DNA of 64,000 nt, taken from Modicisalibacter sp049808615 (lineage in GTDB: Bacteria; Pseudomonadota; Gammaproteobacteria; Pseudomonadales; Halomonadaceae). Location of the stretch: the NCBI RefSeq assembly GCF_049808615.1, contig NZ_JBNCAN010000021.1:25277-89276 (forward strand), in the 5' to 3' direction. Position numbers and translations under genes: made by a program. Each line of letters opens with the position of its first letter. Positions within the stretch are counted from its first letter, which is position 1. Of the stretch, positions 44,291-52,539 are shown one piece after another. The notes under the pieces are model-generated. The model was not told the origin of the DNA. It saw nothing but the letters and a program-made list of their open reading frames with translations, and searched no databases.

Positions 44291-45127
44291 TTAGCGTATC
44301 CCTGCTCGGTAGCTGTCGGGTTGAAGCCACAATTGATCGTTAAGGTCGCCTTGTAAATAGAACATTTGCGGTCGTTCACGGAAGTTGAAAAGGCGGTACA
44401 AGTAATAGCGAGATGGATACTGGCGCGAACACTCCAGCTCGTTGGGCGTGACAAAAAAAGCGCACTCCTTAGCAAAAGCAGTGGTTTTTACCTCAATCCA
44501 GCGTTCACGACCATCATTGCCAAATGAGCGAATATCGAAACCGAGGCCATCACCTTTAGTCTCGGCAACGTGCTCTACTGCCCTGGCCAATTCAGGAAAG
44601 CCTTGCGTATCTAGACGATGTTGTTCATAAGCTAGTACGAATCGTTCGCCCGCGTCGCCTAAGGTGCGATTACGCGTCTCGCGGGCTAGATAATCACACG
44701 TGATAGTGTAGCGCCCCGGTGCTTCTCGAGTGCCGGGACTTGTCGAGGGCGGTGGGACAACCACTCCATCGAGAGCATCGACTGATGCATCGATTGTCGG
44801 GCGGTCGGTAGCCAGGCGGGCTGCTTGATCGAAAAGCTCACTTTGCAATAGCCGTCGTTCGACGATCGTAGCCAGCAATGCTTGGTAATTTCCCATTGGC
44901 TTATAGCCCGCCACATAGGGGCAGTTAGCGTCACGCAAAACGGCACTAATATTCTGATGCTTATACTCGATAGCTGTCCTAGAGCGCTTCGACAAGCGAG
45001 AGGCCAATGCTCGATTGAGTTCAGCCTTGTTGTAGCGCTGGTTGCCCAATTCAGCGATTAACATCTGTCGGTAAGTGTCGACGGTGGCCTCGATTTCGTC
45101 AGTAGACCAGGAAATTCCACGGCTCAT
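44291..45127 (-). CDS. DUF3883 domain protein, PD-(D/E)xK nuclease-like
   Basis: A 278-residue protein. The C-terminal domain (about 155-275) is of the DUF3883 type, with a nuclease-like core: D198 in GLGFDIRSF and E212-V-K214 in RWIEVKTTA. DUF3883 occurs in restriction-related and other defence proteins, but its activity is not settled. The N-terminal 120 residues are helical (STDEIEATVDTYRQML) and unrecognised. The ATG at 45127 is preferred; a GTG at 45136 overlaps the yicC stop. It follows yicC on the same strand at the edge of the accessory patch, so it may ride on yicC transcription. Confidence 0.75.
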   Translation of the reverse strand: MSRGISWSTDEIEATVDTYRQMLIAELGNQRYNKAELNRALASRLSKRSRTAIEYKHQNISAVLRDANCPYVAGYKPMGNYQALLATIVERRLLQSELFDQAARLATDRPTIDASVDALDGVVVPPPSTSPGTREAPGRYTITCDYLARETRNRTLGDAGERFVLAYEQHRLDTQGFPELARAVEHVAETKGDGLGFDIRSFGNDGRERWIEVKTTAFAKECAFFVTPNELECSRQYPSRYYLYRLFNFRERPQMFYLQGDLNDQLWLQPDSYRAGIR

Positions 45128-45132
45128 AGCTT

Positions 45133-45996
45133 TCACTCAATATTTTGAATCTGCTCCCGCATCTGCTCGATCAGTACCTTCAATTCCACCGCGCAGCGGG
45201 TGCTTTCGGCGACGACCGACTTGGAGGATAGCGTATTGGCTTCGCGGTTGAGTTCCTGCATCAGAAAGTCCAGGCGGCGTCCGACCGGGCCTTTTTGCGT
45301 GAGCTGGCGCTCGACTTCGATGACGTGGGTTTCGAGGCGGTCGAGCTCTTCGTCGACGTCCGCCTTCTGGGCGAGCAGGGCGATTTCGGATTCTAGGCGC
45401 TGGGGGTCGAGGTCGGCCTTGAGGGTGGCCAGGCGTTCCGTGAGCTGGGCGCGTTGACGCTCGAGTATCGAGGGTAGCAGGGCACGCACTTCAGCGACTT
45501 GAATGCGTACGCCCTCTAGACGCTGGCCAATCAGCTCAGCCAAGTGCTCACCTTCCCGGGCACGTCCGGCGATCAGATCGGAAAGTGCTGCCTCGAACAG
45601 GGCGTTGGCTTCTTTCTTGACCGCATCTAAATCGGCCCCATGAGTCTCGACCACGCCGGGATGATCCAGCAGCGCCAGGGCATCGGGAATCGGCGCCTCG
45701 GGTACTTCGGCACGAATGTCCTGCAAAGCGCGGGCGAGTTCCACCAGGCGAGAGCGGTTGACGGTGAGAGACTCGCCACTGGCGGCGGGGTCGAAGCGCA
45801 AGGTGCATTCCACCTTGCCTCGGGCCAGACGATTGCGCAGGGCGTCGCGAAAGAGGGGCTCGAGATCGCGCAGAGCGTCCGGCAGACGGAAGTGTGGCTC
45901 CAGATAGCGCTGGTTCACCGAGCGCAGTTCCAGTTGCAGGCTACCCCAAGTGGCTTCCCGGGTCTGACGGGTGAAGGCGGTCATGCTGTAGGCCAT
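45133..45996 (-). CDS. yicC: YicC-family endoribonuclease
   Basis: A 287-residue YicC protein, a widespread family shown to include endoribonucleases. The N-terminus MAYSMTAFTRQTRE and the C-terminal EANTLSSKSVVAESTRC followed by RMREQ-like MREQIQNIE are diagnostic. The ATG at 45996 has AAGGAG 6 nt upstream and is used in place of the longer frame to 46113. It is divergent from rph. In related genomes it adjoins gmk; here that link is broken. Confidence 0.94.
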   Translation of the reverse strand: MAYSMTAFTRQTREATWGSLQLELRSVNQRYLEPHFRLPDALRDLEPLFRDALRNRLARGKVECTLRFDPAASGESLTVNRSRLVELARALQDIRAEVPEAPIPDALALLDHPGVVETHGADLDAVKKEANALFEAALSDLIAGRAREGEHLAELIGQRLEGVRIQVAEVRALLPSILERQRAQLTERLATLKADLDPQRLESEIALLAQKADVDEELDRLETHVIEVERQLTQKGPVGRRLDFLMQELNREANTLSSKSVVAESTRCAVELKVLIEQMREQIQNIE

Positions 45997-46142
45997 GCGT
46001 GCTCCTTGAATAAGGCGACTTACGCAGGTATCACTGATCCTGCAACCGGCTTGCAATGAATAAAGCATCGAGTGTAACGGATTCAAGCAGGGCTGACGTG
46101 TAGAATGGCGCAACGCTTTCCAGTGAAACGCTCAGAGGAATT

Positions 46143-46877
46143 ATGCACGCAGTCAGACGCCCCAGTGGACGCCAGCCCGACCAGACTCGCCACATCACCC
46201 TGACCCGAGACTACACCCGTCATGCGGAGGGCTCGGTGCTGGTTGCCTTCGGTGACACCAAGGTGCTGTGTAATGCCAGTGTCGAGGCGGGTGTTCCCCG
46301 CTGGTTACGCGGTAAAGGCCAGGGCTGGATCACTGCCGAATACGGCATGCTGCCTCGAGCGACTCATACCCGGGGCGGTCGCGAGGCAACGCGTGGCAAG
46401 CAGGGCGGCCGCACGTTGGAAATTCAGCGTCTGATTGGTCGTTCGCTACGGGCGGCGGTGAATCTCAAGAAGCTGGGGGAATATACCATCACTGTCGATT
46501 GCGATGTGATCCAGGCCGATGGTGGCACCCGCACCGCTTCGATCACCGGCGGTTGCGTGGCACTGATCGACGCCATCCGCTATCTGCAGCGCGAAAAGCT
46601 GATCAAGGGCGATCCGTTCAAGGAACTGGTCAGCTCGGTCTCGGTGGGTATGCTTCGTGGCACGCCGGTGGTGGATCTGGATTATCCCGAAGATAGCGGT
46701 GCCCAGACGGACATGAACGTGGTGATGACGGAAAGTGGCGGATTGATCGAGGTGCAGGGCACCGCGGAGACGACGGCCTTCTCCCGGGCCGAACTCGATG
46801 CCATGCTCGATCTGGCCGAAAAGGCCGGCGCCGAGCTGTTCGAGCATCAGCGCGAGGCGCTGGGGTTGCGTAGCTGA
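46143..46877 (+). CDS. rph: Ribonuclease PH
   Basis: Phosphorolytic 3-prime to 5-prime exoribonuclease that trims tRNA precursors. The 244 residues begin with RRPSGRQPDQTRHITLTRDY, and the phosphate-binding and catalytic region includes TAEYGMLPRATHTR, RGKQGGRTLEIQRLIGRSL and DCDVIQADGGTRTASITG. Length and motifs are complete, unlike the truncated E. coli K-12 allele. GAGGA precedes the ATG. A hairpin terminator follows the stop. Confidence 0.97.
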   Translation: MHAVRRPSGRQPDQTRHITLTRDYTRHAEGSVLVAFGDTKVLCNASVEAGVPRWLRGKGQGWITAEYGMLPRATHTRGGREATRGKQGGRTLEIQRLIGRSLRAAVNLKKLGEYTITVDCDVIQADGGTRTASITGGCVALIDAIRYLQREKLIKGDPFKELVSSVSVGMLRGTPVVDLDYPEDSGAQTDMNVVMTESGGLIEVQGTAETTAFSRAELDAMLDLAEKAGAELFEHQREALGLRS

Positions 46878-46913
46878 TTTCGTCGTTTGATCTTATCCAA
46901 GCGAACGTAGAAT

Positions 46914-46941
46914 GCCGGCTCATAAGCCGGCGTCTTGTTTA
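46914..46941 (+). terminator. Terminator-like hairpin between rph and crc
   Basis: GCCGGCT / AGCCGGC (46914-46920 and 46925-46931) with a CATA loop, then GTCTTGTTT. It lies between convergent rph and crc-like genes. Confidence 0.7.
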
Positions 46942-46960
46942 GCACGACGAAAAGCCGTGG

Positions 46961-47728
46961 CTACAGCTCGAGGTCGTACTCGACGATCAGCGGGGCGAAC
47001 TCCGAGAAGGTCGCGTCGTAATCGATCCAGGCGTCCACCACGTGACGGCGGAAGTTGGGTCCGACCAGCTGATAGTCGATGCGCCAGCCTTCCTGACGAC
47101 CACGTGGCACATCCTGGTCGAGCTTGGGCCACCAAGTGTACTCTCCGGCATCGCGGTTGATCTCGCGGAAGGTGTCGATGAAGCCAATGGGCCCGAACAC
47201 CTGATCCATCCAGGCGCGCTCTTCCGGCTTGAAGCCCGGCGTCGTCTGGTTATCCGCCCAATTGGCCAGGTCCAGGGTCTTGTGAGCGATATGCCAGGTG
47301 CCGCAGATAATGTACTCACGACGCTTGCGCGCCATCTTGCCCAGGTAGTCCTGATACTGGCCCATGAAGGCCTGCTTGGCGGCTTGGTCGCTGCCATCGG
47401 GCATCAGGAAGCTGGCGATGCTGAAGCGGTCATAATCGGCCTGTAGAAAGCGTGCCTCAACATCGCACTGCTCGAAGCCCAGGCCGTACATGATGGCCTT
47501 GGGAATCTTGCGGCAGTAGAGGCCGACGCCCGAGAAACCATCCTGCTCGGCATCGAGGAAGTAGCCCTCGTAGCCGGAAGGGTAGAGAATGCTGTCATCG
47601 AGCTCGAAGCTTTTGGCCTTCAGGTTCTGCACGCAGACGACGTCGGCATCCTGTTCGTCGAGCCAATCGAGGAAGCCTCGCTCGACCGCTTCGCGAATTC
47701 CATTGACGTTGATGCTAGCGATTTTCAT
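46961..47728 (-). CDS. crc: Crc-like catabolite repression protein (ExoIII fold, catalytic residues lost)
   Basis: A 255-residue protein of the ExoIII/AP endonuclease fold that resembles Pseudomonas Crc much more than ExoIII: CGTWHIAHKTLDLANW parallels the Crc CGSLYVAHQKMDVKNW, and both share a YTWWPKLDQD-like segment before GWRIDY. Compared with E. coli ExoIII, the catalytic glutamate of LQET is replaced (VQNL), GDMN is CGTW and SDHAP is SEFAP, so nuclease activity is unlikely. In pseudomonads Crc acts with Hfq to repress translation of catabolic mRNAs. The position between rph and pyrE is the same as crc in P. aeruginosa. Confidence 0.87.
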   Translation of the reverse strand: MKIASINVNGIREAVERGFLDWLDEQDADVVCVQNLKAKSFELDDSILYPSGYEGYFLDAEQDGFSGVGLYCRKIPKAIMYGLGFEQCDVEARFLQADYDRFSIASFLMPDGSDQAAKQAFMGQYQDYLGKMARKRREYIICGTWHIAHKTLDLANWADNQTTPGFKPEERAWMDQVFGPIGFIDTFREINRDAGEYTWWPKLDQDVPRGRQEGWRIDYQLVGPNFRRHVVDAWIDYDATFSEFAPLIVEYDLEL

Positions 47729-47831
47729 ACATGGTCCCTTTTTCGTCGCGCGTGTATCATACCCGAGCTTTAGACGTTTGGGTAAATAGCGCTAATCAAT
47801 CTCTATGACAGGAAGGCTCGTGAGCGGTCAT

Positions 47832-48497
47832 ATGCAAGCGTATCAACGAGAGTTCATTGCCTTTGCCATCGAGCAGGGCGTGCTCAAATTTGGTGAATTC
47901 ACCCTGAAATCCGGCCGCGTCAGCCCCTATTTTTTCAACGCCGGCCTGTTTCGCAGCGGCGCGGCGCTGGCCCGGTTGGGACGCTTCTACGCCCAAGCGA
48001 TCATCGATAGTGACATCAAGGCCGATGTGTTGTTCGGTCCGGCCTATAAGGGGATTTCTCTGGCGTCCGCCACCGCTATCGCCCTGGCCGACCATCATGA
48101 TCGCGACCTGCCTTTCGCCTTCAATCGTAAGGAAGCCAAGGGTCACGGCGAAGGCGGCAACATCATTGGCGCCGAGCTCGAGGGGCGTATTCTGATCATA
48201 GACGATGTGATCACCGCTGGAACGGCCATCGGCGAAGTCATGCAACTGATTGATGCCGCTGGTGCCCAGGCTGCCGGAGTGATCATCGCGCTGGATCGTC
48301 AGGAGCGTGGCCAGAACAGTGAGGCCCATAGCGCCATTCAGAATGTCGAGACGCGCTATCATATGCCGGTAATCAGTATCGTCAATCTCGATCAGGTGCT
48401 GGAATATCTCGAAGAGCACGCCGGTGATGCACTTGCCGGACATGCCGATGCGATTCGCGCCTATCGTCGCGAATACGGTGTTGCGCGGGTCGATTGA
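47832..48497 (+). CDS. pyrE: Orotate phosphoribosyltransferase PyrE
   Basis: Converts orotate and PRPP to OMP in pyrimidine synthesis. The 221 residues begin MQAYQREFIAFAIEQGVLKF, close to E. coli PyrE, and include GEFTLKSGRVSPYFFNAG and the PRPP motif ILIIDDVITAGTAI. The start is uncertain: GTG at 47820 has a nearby AGGAAGG (47810-47816), while ATG at 47832 fits family alignments best. It is divergent from crc with about 100 nt between them. Confidence 0.96.
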   Translation: MQAYQREFIAFAIEQGVLKFGEFTLKSGRVSPYFFNAGLFRSGAALARLGRFYAQAIIDSDIKADVLFGPAYKGISLASATAIALADHHDRDLPFAFNRKEAKGHGEGGNIIGAELEGRILIIDDVITAGTAIGEVMQLIDAAGAQAAGVIIALDRQERGQNSEAHSAIQNVETRYHMPVISIVNLDQVLEYLEEHAGDALAGHADAIRAYRREYGVARVD

Positions 48498-48569
48498 AGG
48501 GTCGGCCATGCTGCTAACGGCTCCAGGTGATCGGAGCGTCACGTTATTCAACTGCGAGGGGGACCTCTC

Positions 48570-49124
48570 ATGTTCAAGCCATTCTTTTTTGCACTCACGG
48601 CCAGCGTTGCTCTGCTTGCCAGCCACTCGGCCATGGCGCTCAGCGTCTCTGCCAATGCCAGTGGCGATGCCTATGGAGTCGATGTCAGCCAGAGGATCCT
48701 GCCGACCCTGCGCGCCGGTGTGGGCTACTTTACCTCCGACGATAGCGGGGGCGATGTCGATGTCTATAACGCCTCCTTGATGTTCTCGCCCTATCTGCCG
48801 GGCATCGACCTCTCGCTGGGCGGACGCTATCAATACCTGGACTCCGATTACGGTGATGGCGGCGGCCTTGGTCTCGGAGGCTCAGCCTTTGTCGATACAC
48901 CGATTCCATTGACCTCGATAGGCGGCTATGGTTTCTACACCCCGGAGGGACTTAGTCACGGCGATGTCGAAAAGAGCTACGAATACGGCGCCCAGGCGCG
49001 GGTCGAACTCTTCGCACAGACCTACGTCTACGGTGGGTATCGTTACTATCGCACCGACTTCGATGATCGTGGGGGTGAGACGCTCGACAGTGGTCCGGTG
49101 CTCGGCATCAGTGCCGGCTTTTGA
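48570..49124 (+). CDS. YfaZ-family outer membrane protein (copy 1)
   Basis: A 184-residue beta-barrel protein. A signal peptide (MFKPFFFALTASVALLASHS, cleavage after AMA) precedes alternating amphipathic strands ending in an aromatic residue (GISAGF), the mark of outer membrane barrels. The shared motif YGDGGGLGLGG and GGYGFYTPE identify the YfaZ family, whose function is not known. GGGGGAC lies before the ATG. A second copy of the same length follows 204 nt downstream. Confidence 0.88.
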   Translation: MFKPFFFALTASVALLASHSAMALSVSANASGDAYGVDVSQRILPTLRAGVGYFTSDDSGGDVDVYNASLMFSPYLPGIDLSLGGRYQYLDSDYGDGGGLGLGGSAFVDTPIPLTSIGGYGFYTPEGLSHGDVEKSYEYGAQARVELFAQTYVYGGYRYYRTDFDDRGGETLDSGPVLGISAGF

Positions 49125-49157
49125 ACCGATGCCCCTGGACTTTCAACGCACGTTATC

Positions 49158-49181
49158 GTCGGCGCCCATCAAGGCGCCGAC
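49158..49181 (+). terminator. Hairpin between the two yfaZ copies
   Basis: Perfect 9-bp stem GTCGGCGCC / GGCGCCGAC with a 6-nt loop, 33 nt after copy 1. No T-tract follows, so termination would need help. The 200-nt gap suggests copy 2 has its own promoter. Confidence 0.5.
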
Positions 49182-49328
49182 ATGATTCGCAATATTGCGC
49201 TTGAATCCTGGAGTATCGCGAGGTAGACGCCGATAAAAAGCCTCAGAAGTATGGGGCAATCATATGTACGTATCGGGTGCCATGACATCTCACCTGATTA
49301 AAAGATTCACGTTTCAAGGACACTATAT

Positions 49329-49883
49329 ATGAAAACGCTATGGATACTGACGAGCGCCACTCTTTTGGCCTTAGGCAGTATCGCGGCTCAGGCCGGCAAT
49401 CTTGATCTGAACCTCAACAGTGACGCGGTCCAGTTCGAGGCCAATGGCAGCCTCACGCGCAACATCGAGCTGGGCGGCGGTCTTCTGAGCAGCGACGATA
49501 ATGAAGATGTTACCGCACTGCATGCTCAGCTACTGGGTACCGAAACCACTCGCGACTATGACATCGGCGTCGGCGTGCGCTGGAGCCAGTATGACACCGA
49601 CTATGGCGATGGCGGAGGTCTGGGTCTGGGTGGTTATGGCTATGTCTACGTGCCTTCTTTGCCGCGTCTCTCCCTGGGCGGCTATGGCTTCTATACCCCG
49701 GGTGTGGTGTCCACTCAGGATCTCGAGGATAGCCTCGAGTATGGCCTGCGGGCGCGCTACCAAGTCGTGCGCAATGTCGATGCCTATGTCGGCTATCGCC
49801 GGGTCAAGGCGGAATTCGACAATCGTTCCGGCGATCGCACCCTGGATAGTGGAGCCCTGGCTGGTCTGCGGCTGACCTTTTGA
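49329..49883 (+). CDS. YfaZ-family outer membrane protein (copy 2)
   Basis: A 184-residue paralogue of the preceding gene, also with a signal peptide (cleavage after AQA) and terminal phenylalanine (LRLTF). It shares YGDGGGLGLGG, SLGGYGFYTPG and a common strand pattern with copy 1, but differs at most other positions, so the duplication is old. AAGGAC precedes the ATG by a few bases. It stands upstream of trmL, with 30 nt between. Confidence 0.87.
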   Translation: MKTLWILTSATLLALGSIAAQAGNLDLNLNSDAVQFEANGSLTRNIELGGGLLSSDDNEDVTALHAQLLGTETTRDYDIGVGVRWSQYDTDYGDGGGLGLGGYGYVYVPSLPRLSLGGYGFYTPGVVSTQDLEDSLEYGLRARYQVVRNVDAYVGYRRVKAEFDNRSGDRTLDSGALAGLRLTF

Positions 49884-49913
49884 TCGACGAGTGCGTTCTT
49901 ATCCGGTATTGCC

Positions 49914-50387
49914 ATGCTTGATGTGGTGCTCTTCGAACCCGAGATTCCACCCAACACCGGTAATTTAATCCGGTTGTGTGCCAATACCGGCTTTCGTCTG
50001 CACCTGATCGAACCACTGGGTTTTACCCTCGACGATAAGCGCCTGCGTCGGGCTGGGCTGGACTATCATGAGTGGGCGCGAGTCCGGGTGCATGGAGATT
50101 GGGCGGCTTTCCTGCGAGACACCGCACCATCACGAGTCTTCGCCGTTTCTACCCGGGGACGCACCGGTTATCACGAGCCGGCTTATCGCTCTGGAGATGC
50201 CCTGGTATTCGGTCCTGAGACCCGCGGCTTGCCCCAGGCCATGCTCGATGGTCTGCCGCTCGAGCAGCGTCTGCGCATTCCCATGCTGCCCGACAGCCGC
50301 AGCCTGAATTTATCCAACGCCTGTGCCGTCATCGTCTTTGAGGCCTGGCGCCAACTCGGTTTTTCCGGCGCAGTCGATCCTGAGTAA
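49914..50387 (+). CDS. trmL: tRNA (cytidine/uridine-34-2'-O)-methyltransferase TrmL
   Basis: SPOUT-class methyltransferase of 157 residues that modifies the wobble base of two tRNA-Leu species. The N-terminal LFEPEIPPNTGNLIRLCANT and the knot-forming LVFGPETRGLP and IPMLPDSRSLNLSNACAV are all present. Length equals E. coli TrmL. It is followed after 4 nt by rep, implying co-transcription. Confidence 0.96.
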   Translation: MLDVVLFEPEIPPNTGNLIRLCANTGFRLHLIEPLGFTLDDKRLRRAGLDYHEWARVRVHGDWAAFLRDTAPSRVFAVSTRGRTGYHEPAYRSGDALVFGPETRGLPQAMLDGLPLEQRLRIPMLPDSRSLNLSNACAVIVFEAWRQLGFSGAVDPE

Positions 50388-50391
50388 CGCC

Positions 50392-52449
50392 ATGTCCATC
50401 AAGCAACGTCTCGCCAAGCTCAATCCTCGCCAGCAGGAAGCCGTGCGCTACATCGATGGCCCCTGCCTGGTGCTGGCCGGCGCCGGTTCGGGCAAGACCA
50501 GCGTGATCACCACCAAGATAGCTTATCTGGTCCAGGAATGCGGGATGAGTGCGCGCAAGATAGCGGCGGTGACCTTCACCAACAAGGCCGCCCGGGAAAT
50601 GAAGGAGCGCGTCGGGCAATTGCTCCAAGGGCGTGAGGGCCATGGCTTGACGGTCTCGACCTTCCATACCCTTGGTTTGAACATCATCCGTAGCGAACTC
50701 AAGACACTGGGTTACAAGCCCGGCTTCTCTCTGTTCGACCCGGAGGATGCCAAGGCACTGCTGCGCGATCTGATGCAGAAGGACGCCCAGGTCGATGCGG
50801 ATCAGATCAACCGTGTGCAGAGCCAGATCTCCACCTGGAAGAACGATCTGGTGATGCCAAGCCAGGCGTTGTCCCACGCTTCGGATGAAGATGAGCAGTA
50901 TGCCGCGCGGCTTTACGAGGCTTACAACCGTCATCTGAAGGCCTATAACGCCGTCGATTTCGACGATCTGATCTTGCTGCCTGTAGTGCTCCTGCAGAGC
51001 GATCCGGAGGCACTATCCCGGTGGCGCAAACGCATTCACTACATGCTGGTGGACGAGTACCAGGACACCAACGTCAGCCAATATTTGCTGGTCAAACTGC
51101 TGATGGAGGAGCGTGCCACCTTCACCGTGGTCGGCGACGACGATCAGTCGATCTACGCCTGGCGCGGCGCACGCCCTGAAAACCTGGTGACGCTGGGTGA
51201 GGATTTCGCGCGCCTGCGCGTGATCAAACTGGAGCAGAATTATCGCTCCACTGGAGTGATCCTGCGCGCCGCCAATACGCTGATTGCCAACAACCCCCAC
51301 GTGTATGAGAAGACCCTATGGTCGGATATGGGGCCGGGGGACCCGATTCGCATCGTCGTCAATCGCCACGAAGAGGCGGAAGCGGAGCGAGTGGCCAGTG
51401 AAATTCTTACTCGGCGCATCAAGGAGTCTGCCGAGTGGCGGGACTTCGCGGTGCTCTACCGGGGCAACTTTCAGGCCCGGCTGCTCGAACTCAAGCTGCA
51501 GCACTACCAGATTCCCTACAAGCTTTCCGGCGGCACCTCCTTCTTCTCGCGTAACGAGATCAAGGATGCCATGGCCTATCTGCGCCTGTTGATCAATCCC
51601 GGCGACGACAATGCCTTCCTGCGCATCGTCAACGTGCCGCGTCGCGAGATCGGTCCCGGGACCCTGGAGAAGCTCGCCAATTATGCCAACGACCAGGCCA
51701 CCGGGCGCGGCGTATCGCTGTTCGCCGCCTGTCACGAACTGGGACTCGAGCAGATTTTGTCGACGCGGGCCGTGGAGCGCCTGGGCCGTTTCGTACATTT
51801 CATCGACGGCGTGCGCAAGCGCATGGACCAAGGCGATGCCATCGCGGCGATTCGCGAGATGGTGCGCGACATGGATTACGAGTCCTGGCTGTACCAGAAT
51901 GCCAGCGCCCCGACCATCGCCGAGCGACGCATGGCCAACGTCTGGATTCTGATCGATCAGCTCGAGAAGTCCATGGAGCGGGATGCCGGTGACAATGAAG
52001 TGAGCGAGGAGACCGATGACGTCGAGTCGGCGATTTCCAGGCTAGTGCTGCGCGATATCCTCGAGCAGCAGGCGGAGGAAGATGACTCAGACCGGGTACA
52101 ACTTTTGACCATGCATGCTTCCAAAGGCCTGGAGTTCCCGCATGTGTATCTGATGGGATTGGAAGAAGAACTGCTGCCGCATCGAAACTCCATCGAGGCC
52201 GGCACGGTTGAAGAGGAGCGCCGCCTGGCCTATGTGGGCATCACTCGCGCCCGACGCACCCTGACCCTGACGTTAGCGAGACAACGTAAGGCCTATGGCG
52301 AGTTGATGGATTGCACGCCGAGTCGCTTCCTGGACGAGCTCCCAGCGGAGGATCTGGAGTGGGAAGGGCGCGCCGACAAGGAAGACCCGGACAAGAAACA
52401 GGCCCGCGGCAAGGATGCTATCGCCGGGCTGCGCTCCTTGTTGGGATAG
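50392..52449 (+). CDS. rep: ATP-dependent DNA helicase Rep
   Basis: SF1A helicase of 685 residues that helps replication forks pass protein roadblocks. Motifs include AGAGSGKTSVI (I), FTNKAAREMKERV, DEYQDTN (II), GDDDQSIYAWRGA (III), LEQNYRSTG (IV), TMHASKGLEFPHVYL (V) and YVGITRARRT (VI). The YAWRGA/ENLVTLGEDF combination and the lack of a UvrD-type Tudor tail distinguish it from the UvrD at 7240. The start at 50392 (MSIKQRLAKLNPRQQEAV) matches E. coli Rep; the longer frame to 50323 overlaps trmL. Confidence 0.95.
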   Translation: MSIKQRLAKLNPRQQEAVRYIDGPCLVLAGAGSGKTSVITTKIAYLVQECGMSARKIAAVTFTNKAAREMKERVGQLLQGREGHGLTVSTFHTLGLNIIRSELKTLGYKPGFSLFDPEDAKALLRDLMQKDAQVDADQINRVQSQISTWKNDLVMPSQALSHASDEDEQYAARLYEAYNRHLKAYNAVDFDDLILLPVVLLQSDPEALSRWRKRIHYMLVDEYQDTNVSQYLLVKLLMEERATFTVVGDDDQSIYAWRGARPENLVTLGEDFARLRVIKLEQNYRSTGVILRAANTLIANNPHVYEKTLWSDMGPGDPIRIVVNRHEEAEAERVASEILTRRIKESAEWRDFAVLYRGNFQARLLELKLQHYQIPYKLSGGTSFFSRNEIKDAMAYLRLLINPGDDNAFLRIVNVPRREIGPGTLEKLANYANDQATGRGVSLFAACHELGLEQILSTRAVERLGRFVHFIDGVRKRMDQGDAIAAIREMVRDMDYESWLYQNASAPTIAERRMANVWILIDQLEKSMERDAGDNEVSEETDDVESAISRLVLRDILEQQAEEDDSDRVQLLTMHASKGLEFPHVYLMGLEEELLPHRNSIEAGTVEEERRLAYVGITRARRTLTLTLARQRKAYGELMDCTPSRFLDELPAEDLEWEGRADKEDPDKKQARGKDAIAGLRSLLG

Positions 52450-52467
52450 TCAACCTCTGATGATGCA

Positions 52468-52503
52468 CAAGCCTCGGGTACCATTTCTGGCAACCGAGGC
52501 TTG
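52468..52503. terminator. Hairpin between convergent rep and cytochrome genes
   Basis: Perfect 10-bp inverted repeat CAAGCCTCGG / CCGAGGCTTG (52468-52477 and 52494-52503) with a 16-nt loop. A second short repeat CAAGCC / GGCTTG lies at 52507-52532. T-tracts are poor on both strands, so a structural 3-prime end is as likely as true termination. Confidence 0.55.
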
Positions 52504-52539
52504 ATCCAAGCCTAGAAGTTTTGCTGGGCTTGTGTAGGG

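Noticed and set aside
46961..47728. Annotation as exonuclease III
   Set aside because: Catalytic glutamate, GDMN and SDHAP residues are replaced, and Crc-specific segments and gene order fit Crc.
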